Positions 13,839 through 21,306 of a stretch of 31,890 bases of DNA are shown here, one piece after another. Within the stretch, counting starts at the first letter, position 1; every line of letters begins with the position of its first letter. The position numbers and the translations under genes were made by a program. The stretch comes from an uncultured Clostridia bacterium. GTDB taxonomy: Bacteria > Bacillota > Clostridia > Oscillospirales > Oscillospiraceae. Under the pieces are notes generated by a model. That model saw nothing but the letters and a program-made list of their open reading frames with translations, ran no database searches and was not told where the DNA came from. The stretch is from the NCBI GenBank assembly GCA_947177005.1, contig CAMWSZ010000002.1, positions 1 through 31,890 of the forward strand, given 5' to 3'.

Positions 13839-14991
13839 ACAGAAACGTGATTATTATGAGGTCCTGGGCGTTCAGAAAAGCGCCTCAGATGCCGATATCA
13901 AAAAAGCATACAGAAAAATGGCGAAGGAGTGCCACCCGGACCTGCACCCCGGCGATAAGGCCGCTGAGGAGCGGTTCAAGGAGATCAACGAGGCATACGA
14001 GGTGCTCAGCGACAGCAGCAAAAGGTCCCGGTATGACCAGTTCGGGTTCGCGGGCGTGGACCCCAGCTATGGCGCTGGCGCAGGCGGTTTCGGCGGCGGG
14101 TTCGAGGGAGGCTTCGACTTCGGAGACCTGGGCGATATCTTCGGCAGCTTTTTCGGCGGCTTCGGCGGCAGTACCCGCAGCCGTACCGGTCCCCAGCGGG
14201 GAGAAAGCCTGCGGCTCCGGATGACCATTACATTTGAAGAAGCGGCCTTCGGCTGCGAGAAGGAAGTGAGCCTGGACCGGGTGGAGCAGTGCGACGCCTG
14301 CCACGGCACCGGCGCCGCCGCCGGGTCCGAGCCCGTCACCTGCTCCACCTGCAACGGCACCGGTCAGGTCCAGCAGCGCCGCCAGACCCCCATGGGCGTG
14401 TTCGCCACGACGGGCACCTGCCCGAAATGCGGCGGAAGAGGCAAGATCATCAGCAATCCCTGTAAGAGCTGCGGCGGCACCGGTCAGACCCAGCAGCGGA
14501 AGACCTTAAAAGTCAACATTCCCGCCGGAATCGACAACGGGCAGGCGATTTCCCTGCGCGGACAGGGCAACGCCGGAAGAAACGGCGGTCCGTCAGGCGA
14601 CCTGCAAATCGTGCTGTCGGTACAGCCCCACCCGCTGTTCCGCCGGGAGGGCAGCAATGTGTACTGCAATGCCCCGATTACCTTTACCCAGGCGGTGCTG
14701 GGCGCTGAACTGGAAATCCCCGCCATTGACGGCAGCAAAATTACCTGCAAAATCCCCGAGGGTACTCAGACCGGTTCCGTGTTCCGTTTGCAGGGACAGG
14801 GCATCCCGATTCTGGATGACCGCGGCCGTAAACGCGGACGCGGCGACCAGTTTGTCACGGTGAATATCGAGACGCCCCGCAATCTGAACGAGGAACAAAA
14901 GGATGCTTTGCGGCGCTTTGCGGAGACGCTCAAGGAGCAGAATTATAAGGAACGCAAGGGTTTTTTTAACCGAAAGCATAATAAAAGATAA
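13831..14991 (+). CDS. dnaJ: Molecular chaperone DnaJ (Hsp40)
   Basis: DnaK co-chaperone that delivers unfolded clients and stimulates ATP hydrolysis. It has 386 residues. The J domain (5-72) has the HPD motif at 35-37. A Gly/Phe-rich segment follows (about 80-113). The zinc domain has all four CxxCxGxG-type repeats: C154/C157, C171/C174, C197/C200 and C211/C214. The C-terminal peptide-binding domains include the LRGQGNAG and LQGQGIP loops. It lies 105 bases downstream of dnaK with two hairpins between, and there is no conventional ribosome site at its start. It is followed by rpiB after 32 bases, so the operon may extend further than usual. Confidence 0.97.
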   Translation: MAEQKRDYYEVLGVQKSASDADIKKAYRKMAKECHPDLHPGDKAAEERFKEINEAYEVLSDSSKRSRYDQFGFAGVDPSYGAGAGGFGGGFEGGFDFGDLGDIFGSFFGGFGGSTRSRTGPQRGESLRLRMTITFEEAAFGCEKEVSLDRVEQCDACHGTGAAAGSEPVTCSTCNGTGQVQQRRQTPMGVFATTGTCPKCGGRGKIISNPCKSCGGTGQTQQRKTLKVNIPAGIDNGQAISLRGQGNAGRNGGPSGDLQIVLSVQPHPLFRREGSNVYCNAPITFTQAVLGAELEIPAIDGSKITCKIPEGTQTGSVFRLQGQGIPILDDRGRKRGRGDQFVTVNIETPRNLNEEQKDALRRFAETLKEQNYKERKGFFNRKHNKR

Positions 14992-15023
14992 CAGCAGAAA
15001 AAATTGAAGGGAGAAGTATACCT

Positions 15024-15467
15024 ATGAAAATTGCAATGGCGTCCGACCACGGCGCTCTGGACCTGAAAAAAGAGCTGGCGGCCTGGCTGGCGGAGCAGGG
15101 CCATGAGGTGAAGGATTTCGGCTGCGACAGTCCCGAGAGCTGCGACTATGCCGATTTTGTCGAGCCCGCCTGCCGTGCGGTCTCGGCCGGTGAGTTTGAC
15201 CGGGGCATCGTGCTGTGTACTACTGGCATCGGTGCGTCTATCACGGCAAATAAGGTGCATGGAATCCGGTGCGCCCTGTGCAGCGAACCGTTCAGCGCAG
15301 AGATGACCAGACGCCACAACAACGCGAATGTACTGGCCCTCGGCGCGGGCTGCGTCGGGTCCCTGATTGCACGGCAGATTGTCACCGCTTTCCTCACCTG
15401 CGAGTTCGAGGGCGGACGCCACCAGCGGCGTATTGATAAAATCGCGGCGGTCGAGGGCAGAAACTGA
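15024..15467 (+). CDS. rpiB: Ribose-5-phosphate isomerase B
   Basis: Interconverts ribose-5-phosphate and ribulose-5-phosphate in the non-oxidative pentose phosphate pathway. The 147-residue length matches the RpiB/LacA family. MKIAMASDHGA opens with the D8-H9 pair; C65 in IVLCTTGIGASITANK is the catalytic base in the Cys-type enzymes, followed by the anion-binding GIG loop and RRHNNANVLALG, which closes the site. GAAGGGAG precedes the ATG. It lies 32 bases after dnaJ on the same strand without a visible promoter or terminator, so it may be heat-shock co-regulated. A strong terminator follows. A related galactose-6-phosphate isomerase subunit is less likely, since those come in LacA/LacB pairs. 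Confidence 0.93.
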   Translation: MKIAMASDHGALDLKKELAAWLAEQGHEVKDFGCDSPESCDYADFVEPACRAVSAGEFDRGIVLCTTGIGASITANKVHGIRCALCSEPFSAEMTRRHNNANVLALGAGCVGSLIARQIVTAFLTCEFEGGRHQRRIDKIAAVEGRN

Positions 15468-15488
15468 AAAACCGTATGAATTCCGCAG

Positions 15489-15530
15489 AAAAAGCGCGGC
15501 CGTCCCGGAATCCGGACAGCCGCGCTTTTT
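15489..15530. terminator. Bidirectional terminator between rpiB and the CAP-protein gene
   Basis: AAAAAGCGCGGC (15489-15500) pairs perfectly with GCCGCGCTTTTT (15519-15530); the loop itself can fold through CCGGA/TCCGG. T runs flank the stem on both strands, and the two genes converge here. Confidence 0.92.
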
Positions 15531-15534
15531 GGAC

Positions 15535-16206
15535 TCAGCCGGTAAACATCTGCGTCCAGTAATAGCCGTTGGGATAAAAGCCTACGCCGATCTGTGTGTA
15601 GGAGGAATTGAGAATGTTCGCACGGTGACCTGCGGAGTTCATCCATGCGTTGACGACCGCGGAGGGCGTCTGCTGGCCGTAGGCGATGTTTTCACCCGCC
15701 GAACGGTAGGTAATGCCGAAAGTCTGCATCATCTGGAACGGTGAACCGTAAGTAGGACTGTCGTGGGAGAAATAGCGGTTTACCGCCATATCCTCCGATT
15801 TATACCGCGCTACCTGACTCAGTTCTTCATTCGCGGCAAGAGAGCCCAAGCCGTTCTGGACACGGATCTCGTTGACCAGACGGATGACTTCGCTTTCAAA
15901 ATTCAGAGTGTCCTCCGAAACCTGCGGACTGTCCGGAATCTGCGGACTGTCCGGAAGCTCCGGGGCAGTTGGGGTGTCCGGAAGGCTCGGGACAGACGGA
16001 ATGTTCGGGAGCTGTCCGGAACAGCCAAAGCTCAGATTGGGCAGCTGAGAATTGCCGCAGAGAATCTCGCGGAGACCCAACTGGTTGACTGCAATTTGCA
16101 GCAGCACGTCACGGCAGGACGCCGGTTGGCCGGCTGCGGCGGCGGGGGCGGTGAGCAGGAGCGCGGACAGCAAAACCGCCGCGGTCCGGGTAAATCTTTT
16201 TTTCAT
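15535..16206 (-). CDS. Secreted CAP-domain (SCP/YkwD-like) protein
   Basis: A 223-residue exported protein. Residues 1-25 are a signal peptide (MKKRF, hydrophobic core, APAAAAG). Residues 28-55 form a short Cys-containing region; about 58-97 is a Pro-rich linker made of LPDTP/LPDSP/IPDSP units; about 103-222 is the CAP fold with its cavity residues in SHDSPTYGSPFQMM, AGENIAYG and NSAGHRANILN, ending IGVGFYPNGYYWTQMF. CAP proteins of this type are common extracellular or spore-associated proteins in Firmicutes; their biochemical activity is mostly unknown. GAAAGGA precedes the start. It is monocistronic with a consensus promoter and the shared terminator downstream. Confidence 0.92.
   Translation of the reverse strand: MKKRFTRTAAVLLSALLLTAPAAAAGQPASCRDVLLQIAVNQLGLREILCGNSQLPNLSFGCSGQLPNIPSVPSLPDTPTAPELPDSPQIPDSPQVSEDTLNFESEVIRLVNEIRVQNGLGSLAANEELSQVARYKSEDMAVNRYFSHDSPTYGSPFQMMQTFGITYRSAGENIAYGQQTPSAVVNAWMNSAGHRANILNSSYTQIGVGFYPNGYYWTQMFTG
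15922..15957 (-). repeat. 18-bp tandem repeat encoding the Pro-rich linker
   Basis: Two nearly identical 18-base copies (CTGCGGACTGTCCGGAAT, 15922-15939, and the same with a final G, 15940-15957) encode D-S-P-Q-I-P type units. Degenerate GTCCGGAA copies continue to about 16025. The linker length is probably variable between strains. Confidence 0.75.
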
Positions 16207-16292
16207 GGAACGGTCCTTTCTTCCGCTGTAGGGTCAATCTGGTTCCCCTGCCGGCTTTCGGGGAAATTGGTCGTTCCTGCAAGAACAGCCTT

Positions 16293-16321
16293 ATTATACC
16301 CCCTTTGCCACCATTTTGCAA
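16293..16321 (-). promoter_or_regulatory. Promoter of the CAP-protein gene
   Basis: Minus strand: -35 TTGCAA (16316-16321), 17-bp spacer with a GGGGG run next to the -10, -10 TATAAT (16293-16298). The layout matches the stalk-domain gene promoter at 1601-1629. Confidence 0.8.
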
Positions 16322-16397
16322 ATGTAATTGTTCCCAGAATTGGCAGGCAGAGGCTGTGACGCCAGAAGAAAATTTCCTGAAATATGCAAAAATGTAC

Positions 16398-16425
16398 TTG
16401 ACTTTTATTTTTTATATGATAGAAT
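16398..16425 (+). promoter_or_regulatory. Promoter of rpsF-ssb-rpsR
   Basis: TTGACT (16398-16403), 16-bp T/A-rich spacer, TAGAAT (16420-16425). It gives a leader of about 75 bases before rpsF. The 299-base gap with the divergent CAP-protein gene holds only these two promoters and the leader. Confidence 0.75.
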
Positions 16426-16433
16426 AAATAAGC

Positions 16434-16488
16434 TTGCTTTTGGCAGGCAATCCTTGCTCCCGCCGCCTGTGCGGGGGCCATCAGTCCA
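16434..16488 (+). promoter_or_regulatory. Candidate S6:S18-binding leader RNA before rpsF
   Basis: The leader can fold with TTGGC...GCCA at the base and CTCCCGC/GCGGGGG (about 16456-16477) above, leaving CGCC in the apical region next to a CCG triplet. In other bacteria the S6:S18 complex represses its own operon by binding a leader hairpin with an exposed CCG that mimics 16S rRNA. The position and CCG fit; the exact fold was judged by eye only. Confidence 0.45.
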
Positions 16489-16505
16489 GAAGGAGGTGCT
16501 GCACT

Positions 16506-16802
16506 ATGGCGAAAATCACCGGTAATTACGAGGTCGTGTATATCATTGACCCGAATCAGGGCGAGGAGGCTGTGGCCGCTACGGTCGAGAAGTTCAAAAC
16601 CTTGGCCGAACAGCATGGCTCTGATGTCGAGGTCGATGAGTGGGGCAAGCGCAGATTGGCCTATGCGATCGACTACAAAACAGAGGGCTACTATGTCCTG
16701 ATGTCCTTTACCAGCAACCCCGCGTTCCCGAAAGAGCTGGACCGCGTGCTCGGTATCACGGACGGTATCCTGCGCTCCATGATCGTCTGTAAGGACGAGT
16801 GA
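16506..16802 (+). CDS. rpsF: 30S ribosomal protein S6
   Basis: A 98-residue ribosomal protein that pairs with S18 in the platform of the small subunit. Recognised from ITGNYEVVYIIDP at the start, DEWGKRRLAYAIDYKTEGYYVL and the position before ssb and rpsR. The ATG at 16506 is chosen because AGAAGGAGG stands just before it; upstream in-frame codons lack a ribosome site. The stop codon is followed closely by ssb. The first gene of the conserved rpsF-ssb-rpsR operon. Confidence 0.96.
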   Translation: MAKITGNYEVVYIIDPNQGEEAVAATVEKFKTLAEQHGSDVEVDEWGKRRLAYAIDYKTEGYYVLMSFTSNPAFPKELDRVLGITDGILRSMIVCKDE

Positions 16803-16819
16803 CAGGAGGAATTGAGCAC

Positions 16820-17386
16820 ATGTTAAACCGCATTATTATTATGGGACGCCTGGTCCGTGACCCCGAACTGCGTACCACACAGTCCGGGATCCCCGTGACG
16901 TCCTTTACCCTCGCCGTTGACCGCGATTATAAAAATCGTGATTCCGGCGAAAAAAGTACCGATTTCATTGATGTCGTCGCCTGGCGGCAGACCGCAGAGT
17001 TTATCTGCAAGTACTTCGCAAAAGGCCGTATGGCTGTGGCGGAGGGCCGCCTGCAAATCAGAGACTGGAAGGACCGGGAGGGCAATAACCGCCGCTCCGC
17101 TGAGGTCGTCGCCGACAACGTCTACTTCGGCGACAGCAAACGCGATGCCAATCCTGACCGCGACAGCTATGGTCCCCAGTCCGGCAGCTATGGCGCTCCG
17201 TCCGCCGGTTACGGCTCCCAGTCCGGCGGCGGCTACGACAGATACAATTCCCGCGGGGCCGAGTCCCCTGCCGGTCCTGAGACGGAGCCTGACCAGTTCG
17301 GTTCGTCCGGCGGGTATGATCTCCCCAGCGGAAGCACCCACGAATTCATTGAAATCGAGGAGGAGGACGGCACGCTGCCCTTTTAA
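16820..17386 (+). CDS. ssb: Single-stranded DNA-binding protein
   Basis: Coats single-stranded DNA during replication and repair. The 188-residue protein has an N-terminal OB fold (1-103: MLNRIIIMGRLVRDPELR, TSFTLAVDRDY, FIDVVAWRQTAEF, VAEGRLQIRDW), then a flexible Gly/Ser/Tyr/Gln-rich linker with YGPQSGSYG-like units (about 118-145), and the acidic tip EEEDGTLPF, the partner-binding end of the DDDLPF type. AGGAGG lies before the ATG at 16820. It sits between rpsF and rpsR, the usual bacterial order, and its OB-fold length marks it as the replicative SSB rather than a phage copy. Confidence 0.96.
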   Translation: MLNRIIIMGRLVRDPELRTTQSGIPVTSFTLAVDRDYKNRDSGEKSTDFIDVVAWRQTAEFICKYFAKGRMAVAEGRLQIRDWKDREGNNRRSAEVVADNVYFGDSKRDANPDRDSYGPQSGSYGAPSAGYGSQSGGGYDRYNSRGAESPAGPETEPDQFGSSGGYDLPSGSTHEFIEIEEEDGTLPF

Positions 17387-17422
17387 TGCCTGCCGCCTGA
17401 TTTGATATAGGAGGAATCACCA

Positions 17423-17677
17423 ATGGCTATGGAACGTGAAAACCGGCCGGCCCGCTCCGGTGCTCCCCGGAAACGGAAAAAGGTCTGCCAATTCTGCGTA
17501 GATAAATGTGAGCATATTGATTATAAAGACGCCGCAAAGCTGCGCCGCTTCATCTCCGAGCGCTCCAAAATCCTGCCCCGCCGTACAACTGGCACCTGCG
17601 CCATGCATCAGCGCCAGCTCACCGAGGCCATTAAACGCGCCCGCCAGATCGCTCTGCTCCCCTACGTGACAGAATAA
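17423..17677 (+). CDS. rpsR: 30S ribosomal protein S18
   Basis: An 84-residue basic protein that binds with S6 to the 16S platform. RKRKKVCQFC, DYKDAAKLRRFISERSKILPRR (blocks YKDAAKLRRF and SERSKILPRR) and TGTCAMHQRQL are family signatures. The cysteines (CQFC, CEH and the later TGTC) mark the zinc-binding form rather than a Cys-less paralogue. AGGAGG precedes the ATG. It is the last gene of the operon and is followed by a strong terminator. Confidence 0.96.
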   Translation: MAMERENRPARSGAPRKRKKVCQFCVDKCEHIDYKDAAKLRRFISERSKILPRRTTGTCAMHQRQLTEAIKRARQIALLPYVTE

Positions 17678-17681
17678 TGCC

Positions 17682-17719
17682 AACGCCCCGCCGGATGCTT
17701 CTGGCGGGGCGTTATTTTA
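17682..17719 (+). terminator. Terminator of rpsF-ssb-rpsR
   Basis: Perfect 11-bp stem AACGCCCCGCC (17682-17692) / GGCGGGGCGTT (17703-17713), 10-base loop, followed by ATTTTAT. Confidence 0.9.
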
Positions 17720-17746
17720 TACGTGCGCCTGGACGGACCAGTGCCC

Positions 17747-17782
17747 AAAAACGCCAGCGCAGGAGGTTCAAGCCTCCTGCGC
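17747..17782 (-). terminator. Terminator of the murC-prolyl-tRNA editing operon
   Basis: On the minus strand a perfect 10-bp stem (GCGCAGGAGG / CCTCCTGCGC, 17757-17782) with a 6-base loop is followed after a few bases by GTTTTTGG. It lies 20 bases after the last minus-strand stop codon. Confidence 0.8.
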
Positions 17783-17802
17783 CTGCCAATTCCAGCCCCA
17801 AA

Positions 17803-18351
17803 TCACCAGCGGGGTAAATCTACCGTAACCGGTTCATGCTTTGTGTACGGTAAAAATGCCTGCAACACATCCGCTGTTTTCAGCTTCAGCGTCCCGGTGC
17901 TCTTGCAGGGATGACAGCTGAAATATTCGCAGTCCTTTGTCTCCCGGTCAATCACAAGCTGCACCTTTCCCTCTGTGTCGAACAGCAGCGACAGAATCGA
18001 CGCAGATCCCGGCTGCACATGCAGCAGCGTCTCCATTGCCTCCGGCTCCGCAAAGCTCAGCCGCGCACAGCCAAGCTGGTGCGACAGATCTTTTGTGTGG
18101 AACGGTTTGTCGCTGGGCATGGCCAGCAGATAATACTGCGTTTTCTGCCGGTTGCAGAGCACGAGATTCTTGCATACGTCCACCCCAAGCACCGCGCTTA
18201 CCGCTTCGCAGTCCGCCATGGTGTTTGCCCAGTCGTGCTCCACCCGTTCATACGGGATTTGCAGATGCTCCAGCGCCGCGAACACGGCCTTTTGCTCCTC
18301 CGTAAGCCCCCCGGCAGGGGCCGTCGTAAAAATTTCCGAAACAGTCAACAT
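17803..18351 (-). CDS. Prolyl-tRNA editing protein (YbaK/ProX family deacylase)
   Basis: A 182-residue single-domain enzyme that hydrolyses mischarged tRNA-Pro (Ala- or Cys-tRNA-Pro) in trans. The YbaK/EbsC fold shows in IPYERVEHDWANTMADCEAV, split as IPYERVEHDW and ANTMADCEAV, followed by the catalytic-lysine segment CKNLVLCNRQ, YYLLAMPSDKPF, LGCARLSFAEPE, VQPGSASIL and a late FSCHP. It resembles PrdX/ProX of Clostridia, where a homologue sits with the proline reductase genes, but no prd genes are here. It follows murC by 35 bases. Its ribosome site is weak: AGGAAAGAGAG is set rather far upstream, so translation may depend on murC readthrough. Exact substrate not determinable. Confidence 0.88.
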   Translation of the reverse strand: MLTVSEIFTTAPAGGLTEEQKAVFAALEHLQIPYERVEHDWANTMADCEAVSAVLGVDVCKNLVLCNRQKTQYYLLAMPSDKPFHTKDLSHQLGCARLSFAEPEAMETLLHVQPGSASILSLLFDTEGKVQLVIDRETKDCEYFSCHPCKSTGTLKLKTADVLQAFLPYTKHEPVTVDLPRW

Positions 18352-18386
18352 TTTTTTCTATTGCTCTCTTTCCTGCTTGAATGGCG

Positions 18387-19787
18387 TCAGGGCTGCACCG
18401 GGGCCGACTCCCGCGCCCGGCGCACCATGTCCTCCCCGACCAGATAGATATCACCTGCCCCGACTGTCAGGATCAAATCGCCGGGACGGGCTGTTTTCAT
18501 CAGCGTCTCCGCCGCCTCCTCCAGCGTGGGACAGTAGAGACAGCCGGGAATCTCCCGCGCTAAATCCATAGAGGAGATCCCCACCGTATTGGTCTCCCGG
18601 GCGGCGTAAATATCTGTCAAAACGGCCAGGTCCGCCGTGCGCAGCTCACGGATAAAATCATGAAAGAGCGCTTTGGTTCTGGTGTACGTGTGGGGCTGGA
18701 ACGCACAGATCACCCGCTTGTAACCCAGACTCCGGGTCATCTCCAGCAGCGCGTGCAGCTCTGCTGGATGGTGGGCGTAATCATCGAAAATCTGCGCGCC
18801 GTTATACGACCCCTTCTGTTCAAAACGCCGTCCGGCACCGAAAAAGCCCTCCAGCCCAAGCTTCACCGCCTTGCTGGGAATACCCAGCACATACGCCGCA
18901 GAAGCGGCCGCCAATGCGTTGAGGAGGTTGTGGCGTCCCGCGACGCGGAGAGACAGGTGGGCATACACTTCCCCTTGGATGACAATGTCAAAGCTGGGAC
19001 GCCCATGCTCCCAGGTCAGATTTTTTGCCTGACAGTCCGCCCCCTCCGAACAGCCAAAAGTAAACAGCGGCAGGCCCTTTAATGCGTCCATTGCGCCGGG
19101 ATCGTCGGCGCTGGCAACGATGTGCCCGCCCTCCGGCACCAGCTCCGCAAAACGGCGGAAGGATGCTTTGATGTCATCCAGATCCTTGAAGAAGTCCAGA
19201 TGATCCTCCTCCACGTTCAAAATGACGGCGACCGTCGGGAAAAAATACAGGAAACTGTTGCGGTATTCGCAGGATTCCAGTATAATAGTATCCCCGCGGC
19301 CCACACGGTATCCGCTGTGGAGCATGGGCAGCGTGCCGCCCAGCATGACTGTGGGATCGGTCCGGGCCGCCATGAAAATATGGGTGGTCATGGAGGTGGT
19401 GGTGGTTTTGCCGTGGGTCCCGGCGATGCAGACGGCGTTTTCATACTGCTGCATGATCGCGCCCCACGCCTCGGCGCGTTCAAAGACCGGGATTCCCTGT
19501 TCCCGTGCGGCGGCGATTTCCGGGTTGCTGTCCCGGACGGCCGCGGTGCGGATGACGAACTCCGCTCCTGCGACGGCTTCGGCGCTGTGCCCGGCGGTGA
19601 CCGGGATTCCCAGCTCCCGCAGATGCCGCACGGCGGCGCTGTCGGACATATCGCTGCCCTGTACGGTCAGCCCCATTTTATGGAGCACCTCGGCCAGCGG
19701 TGACATGGACACCCCCCCGATGCCGCACAGATGAACCCTGCGGCCAGGCTCGATATACTGCTGTATTTTCGTATCAACATGGGTCAT
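18387..19787 (-). CDS. murC: UDP-N-acetylmuramate--L-alanine ligase
   Basis: Adds L-Ala to UDP-MurNAc, the first amino-acid step of peptidoglycan precursor synthesis in the cytoplasm. The 466-residue length is normal. Rossmann motif GIGGVSMSPLA (22-32), ATP loop GTHGKTTTT (123-131), central ligase motifs NVEEDHLDFF and GRHNLLNALAA, and the C-terminal DDYAHHP and FQPHTYTRT segments are all present. The start at 19787 has GGAAGGAA at good spacing; a longer frame reaches back to 19838 but has no ribosome site. It is the first gene of a two-gene minus-strand operon with the prolyl-tRNA editing gene. The promoter is consensus-like and overlaps the cca promoter. Confidence 0.97.
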   Translation of the reverse strand: MTHVDTKIQQYIEPGRRVHLCGIGGVSMSPLAEVLHKMGLTVQGSDMSDSAAVRHLRELGIPVTAGHSAEAVAGAEFVIRTAAVRDSNPEIAAAREQGIPVFERAEAWGAIMQQYENAVCIAGTHGKTTTTSMTTHIFMAARTDPTVMLGGTLPMLHSGYRVGRGDTIILESCEYRNSFLYFFPTVAVILNVEEDHLDFFKDLDDIKASFRRFAELVPEGGHIVASADDPGAMDALKGLPLFTFGCSEGADCQAKNLTWEHGRPSFDIVIQGEVYAHLSLRVAGRHNLLNALAAASAAYVLGIPSKAVKLGLEGFFGAGRRFEQKGSYNGAQIFDDYAHHPAELHALLEMTRSLGYKRVICAFQPHTYTRTKALFHDFIRELRTADLAVLTDIYAARETNTVGISSMDLAREIPGCLYCPTLEEAAETLMKTARPGDLILTVGAGDIYLVGEDMVRRARESAPVQP

Positions 19788-19825
19788 GGAATAATTTCCT
19801 TCCCGAACGGCATTGCTGCCGGTAT

Positions 19826-19854
19826 TTGCCTTTTTCAACCAGATATATTATACT
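19826..19854 (+). promoter_or_regulatory. Promoter of cca-nfo-GNAT operon
   Basis: TTGCCT (19826-19831), 17-bp spacer, TATACT (19849-19854). Its -10 shares four bases with the -10 of the opposing murC promoter, so only one polymerase could open this DNA at a time. Confidence 0.6.
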
Positions 19855-19875
19855 ATAAGAACATGCGGGGTGCAA
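19847..19875 (-). promoter_or_regulatory. Promoter of murC
   Basis: Minus strand: -35 TTGCAC (19870-19875), 17-bp spacer, consensus -10 TATAAT (19847-19852). The leader to the murC start is about 50 bases. Confidence 0.75.
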
Positions 19876-19906
19876 CCGGATATTTTCCAGAGAGAGGATT
19901 TTTTTC

Positions 19907-19936
19907 ATGGAATCTTCCGGCTGCTGCCGCCGGTAA
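19907..19936 (+). CDS. Possible leader peptide MESSGCCRR upstream of cca
   Basis: A nine-codon frame with a ribosome-like AGAGAGGA (19891-19898) before its ATG, inside the untranslated leader of cca. It holds two adjacent Cys codons near its end, and CCGGC/GCCGG (19917-19933) within it can form a short stem. This pattern would fit a translational attenuator or coupling peptide, but such short frames also occur by chance and no terminator follows. Confidence 0.3.
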   Translation: MESSGCCRR

Positions 19937-19995
19937 GAGCGTTCTGCTTATACTATGCCTGTTTTCTGCAAAAAATAACCAGGGAGGTGCTGCGG

Positions 19996-21306
19996 GTGAA
20001 TATGCCGGAGAACGTAAAAGAGATTTTAAGGAGATTGGAGGCGCACGGATATGAGGGCTGGTGTGTAGGCGGGGCAGTACGCGACCTGCTGCTGGGACGT
20101 CCTCCCGGGGACTGGGACGTCACGACCAGCGCCGTCCCGGAGCAGGTCATGGAGCTGTTCGCGCCCCACGCCCTGCCTACCGGCCTGCGGCACGGTACGG
20201 TGACAGTAGGCGGGGGCGTGGAGGTGACCACCTTCCGGCGGGACGGCGCGTATCAGGACAACCGGCACCCCGATCATGTGGAGTTCACAGGTTCTTTGGA
20301 CGAGGACTTGAGCCGGAGGGATTTTACGGTAAACGCCATTGCCGTCGATGTCCGGGGCGCACTGCGGGACCCCTTCGGCGGCCGGGACGACCTGCGAAAC
20401 GGCGTCCTGCGGGCCGTAGGCGACCCGGAGAGGCGTTTCGGAGAGGACGCCCTGCGCATTCTGCGGGGCCTGCGGTTCGCCGCAAAACTGGGCTTCCAGA
20501 TCGAACCCGAAACCGCCGCTGCCGCACGCCGCTGTGCGCCGCTGCTCCTGCGCATCGCCCCGGAACGGATTCAGACGGAGCTGTGCGGACTGCTGTGCGG
20601 CCGGAAGGCCGGTGCGGTGCTGCTGGAGTATCCGGATATTCTGGGCGTGGTGCTGCCGGAGATCCTGCCCTGCGTGGGCTTCGACCAGAAAAATCCCTAT
20701 CACTGCTATGACGTGTGGGAGCATACGGCCCGGTCCGTGGATGCCGTCCCGCCGGAACCGGTCCTGCGGTATACTATGCTGTTCCACGACCTGGGGAAAC
20801 CGGAAGCCTTTTCTGTGGGAGAGGACGGACGGGGCCATTTTTACGGTCATTGGCGGCAGAGCGTCCGGCTGGCCGGGGAGGCGGCGGAACGCCTGCGGCT
20901 GGACCACCGCAGCCGGGACCGTATCCTGACTTTAGTGGAGCTCCACGACAAGGAGCTGCCCCTGAAACGGCGGTCCGTGCGCCGGAATCTGTCGAAATAC
21001 GGAGAGGAGACGGTGCGGCAGTTACTGGAGGTCAAGCGGGCCGACAATCTGGCGCAGGCGGAGGAATTCCGGGGACGGCAGGCAATGATCGGGCAGTGGG
21101 AGGCGCTGCTGAACGAAACGCTGGCTTCGGAAAGCTGCTTTTCCCTGAAACAGCTGGAGGTGAAGGGCGGCGATTTGGCCGCGCTGGGCCTGCACGGTCC
21201 GGAGATCGGCAGGGCGCTGCAAACGCTGCTGGAGCGCGTGATGGATGAAAAACTGCCCAACGACCGGGCAATCTTACTGGAATATGCAAAGGAGAAGCTG
21301 CTATGA
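19996..21306 (+). CDS. cca: CCA tRNA nucleotidyltransferase (HD-domain type)
   Basis: Adds or repairs the CCA 3' end of tRNAs without a template. The 436-residue class II enzyme has GGAVRD (25-30), the catalytic pair D39/D41 in GDWDV, RRDFTVNAIAVD (108-119), and EDALRILRGLRFAAKLGF (150-167), which opens the neck. An HD domain follows with WEHT (H243) and HDLGK (H264-D265). The GTG at 19996 is chosen because GGGAGG lies 8 bases upstream; an ATG two codons later is the alternative. A poly(A) polymerase cannot be fully excluded, but the tRNA-Gln here encodes its CCA, so in this genome the role may be repair. Overlaps nfo by four bases. Confidence 0.93.
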   Translation: MNMPENVKEILRRLEAHGYEGWCVGGAVRDLLLGRPPGDWDVTTSAVPEQVMELFAPHALPTGLRHGTVTVGGGVEVTTFRRDGAYQDNRHPDHVEFTGSLDEDLSRRDFTVNAIAVDVRGALRDPFGGRDDLRNGVLRAVGDPERRFGEDALRILRGLRFAAKLGFQIEPETAAAARRCAPLLLRIAPERIQTELCGLLCGRKAGAVLLEYPDILGVVLPEILPCVGFDQKNPYHCYDVWEHTARSVDAVPPEPVLRYTMLFHDLGKPEAFSVGEDGRGHFYGHWRQSVRLAGEAAERLRLDHRSRDRILTLVELHDKELPLKRRSVRRNLSKYGEETVRQLLEVKRADNLAQAEEFRGRQAMIGQWEALLNETLASESCFSLKQLEVKGGDLAALGLHGPEIGRALQTLLERVMDEKLPNDRAILLEYAKEKLL

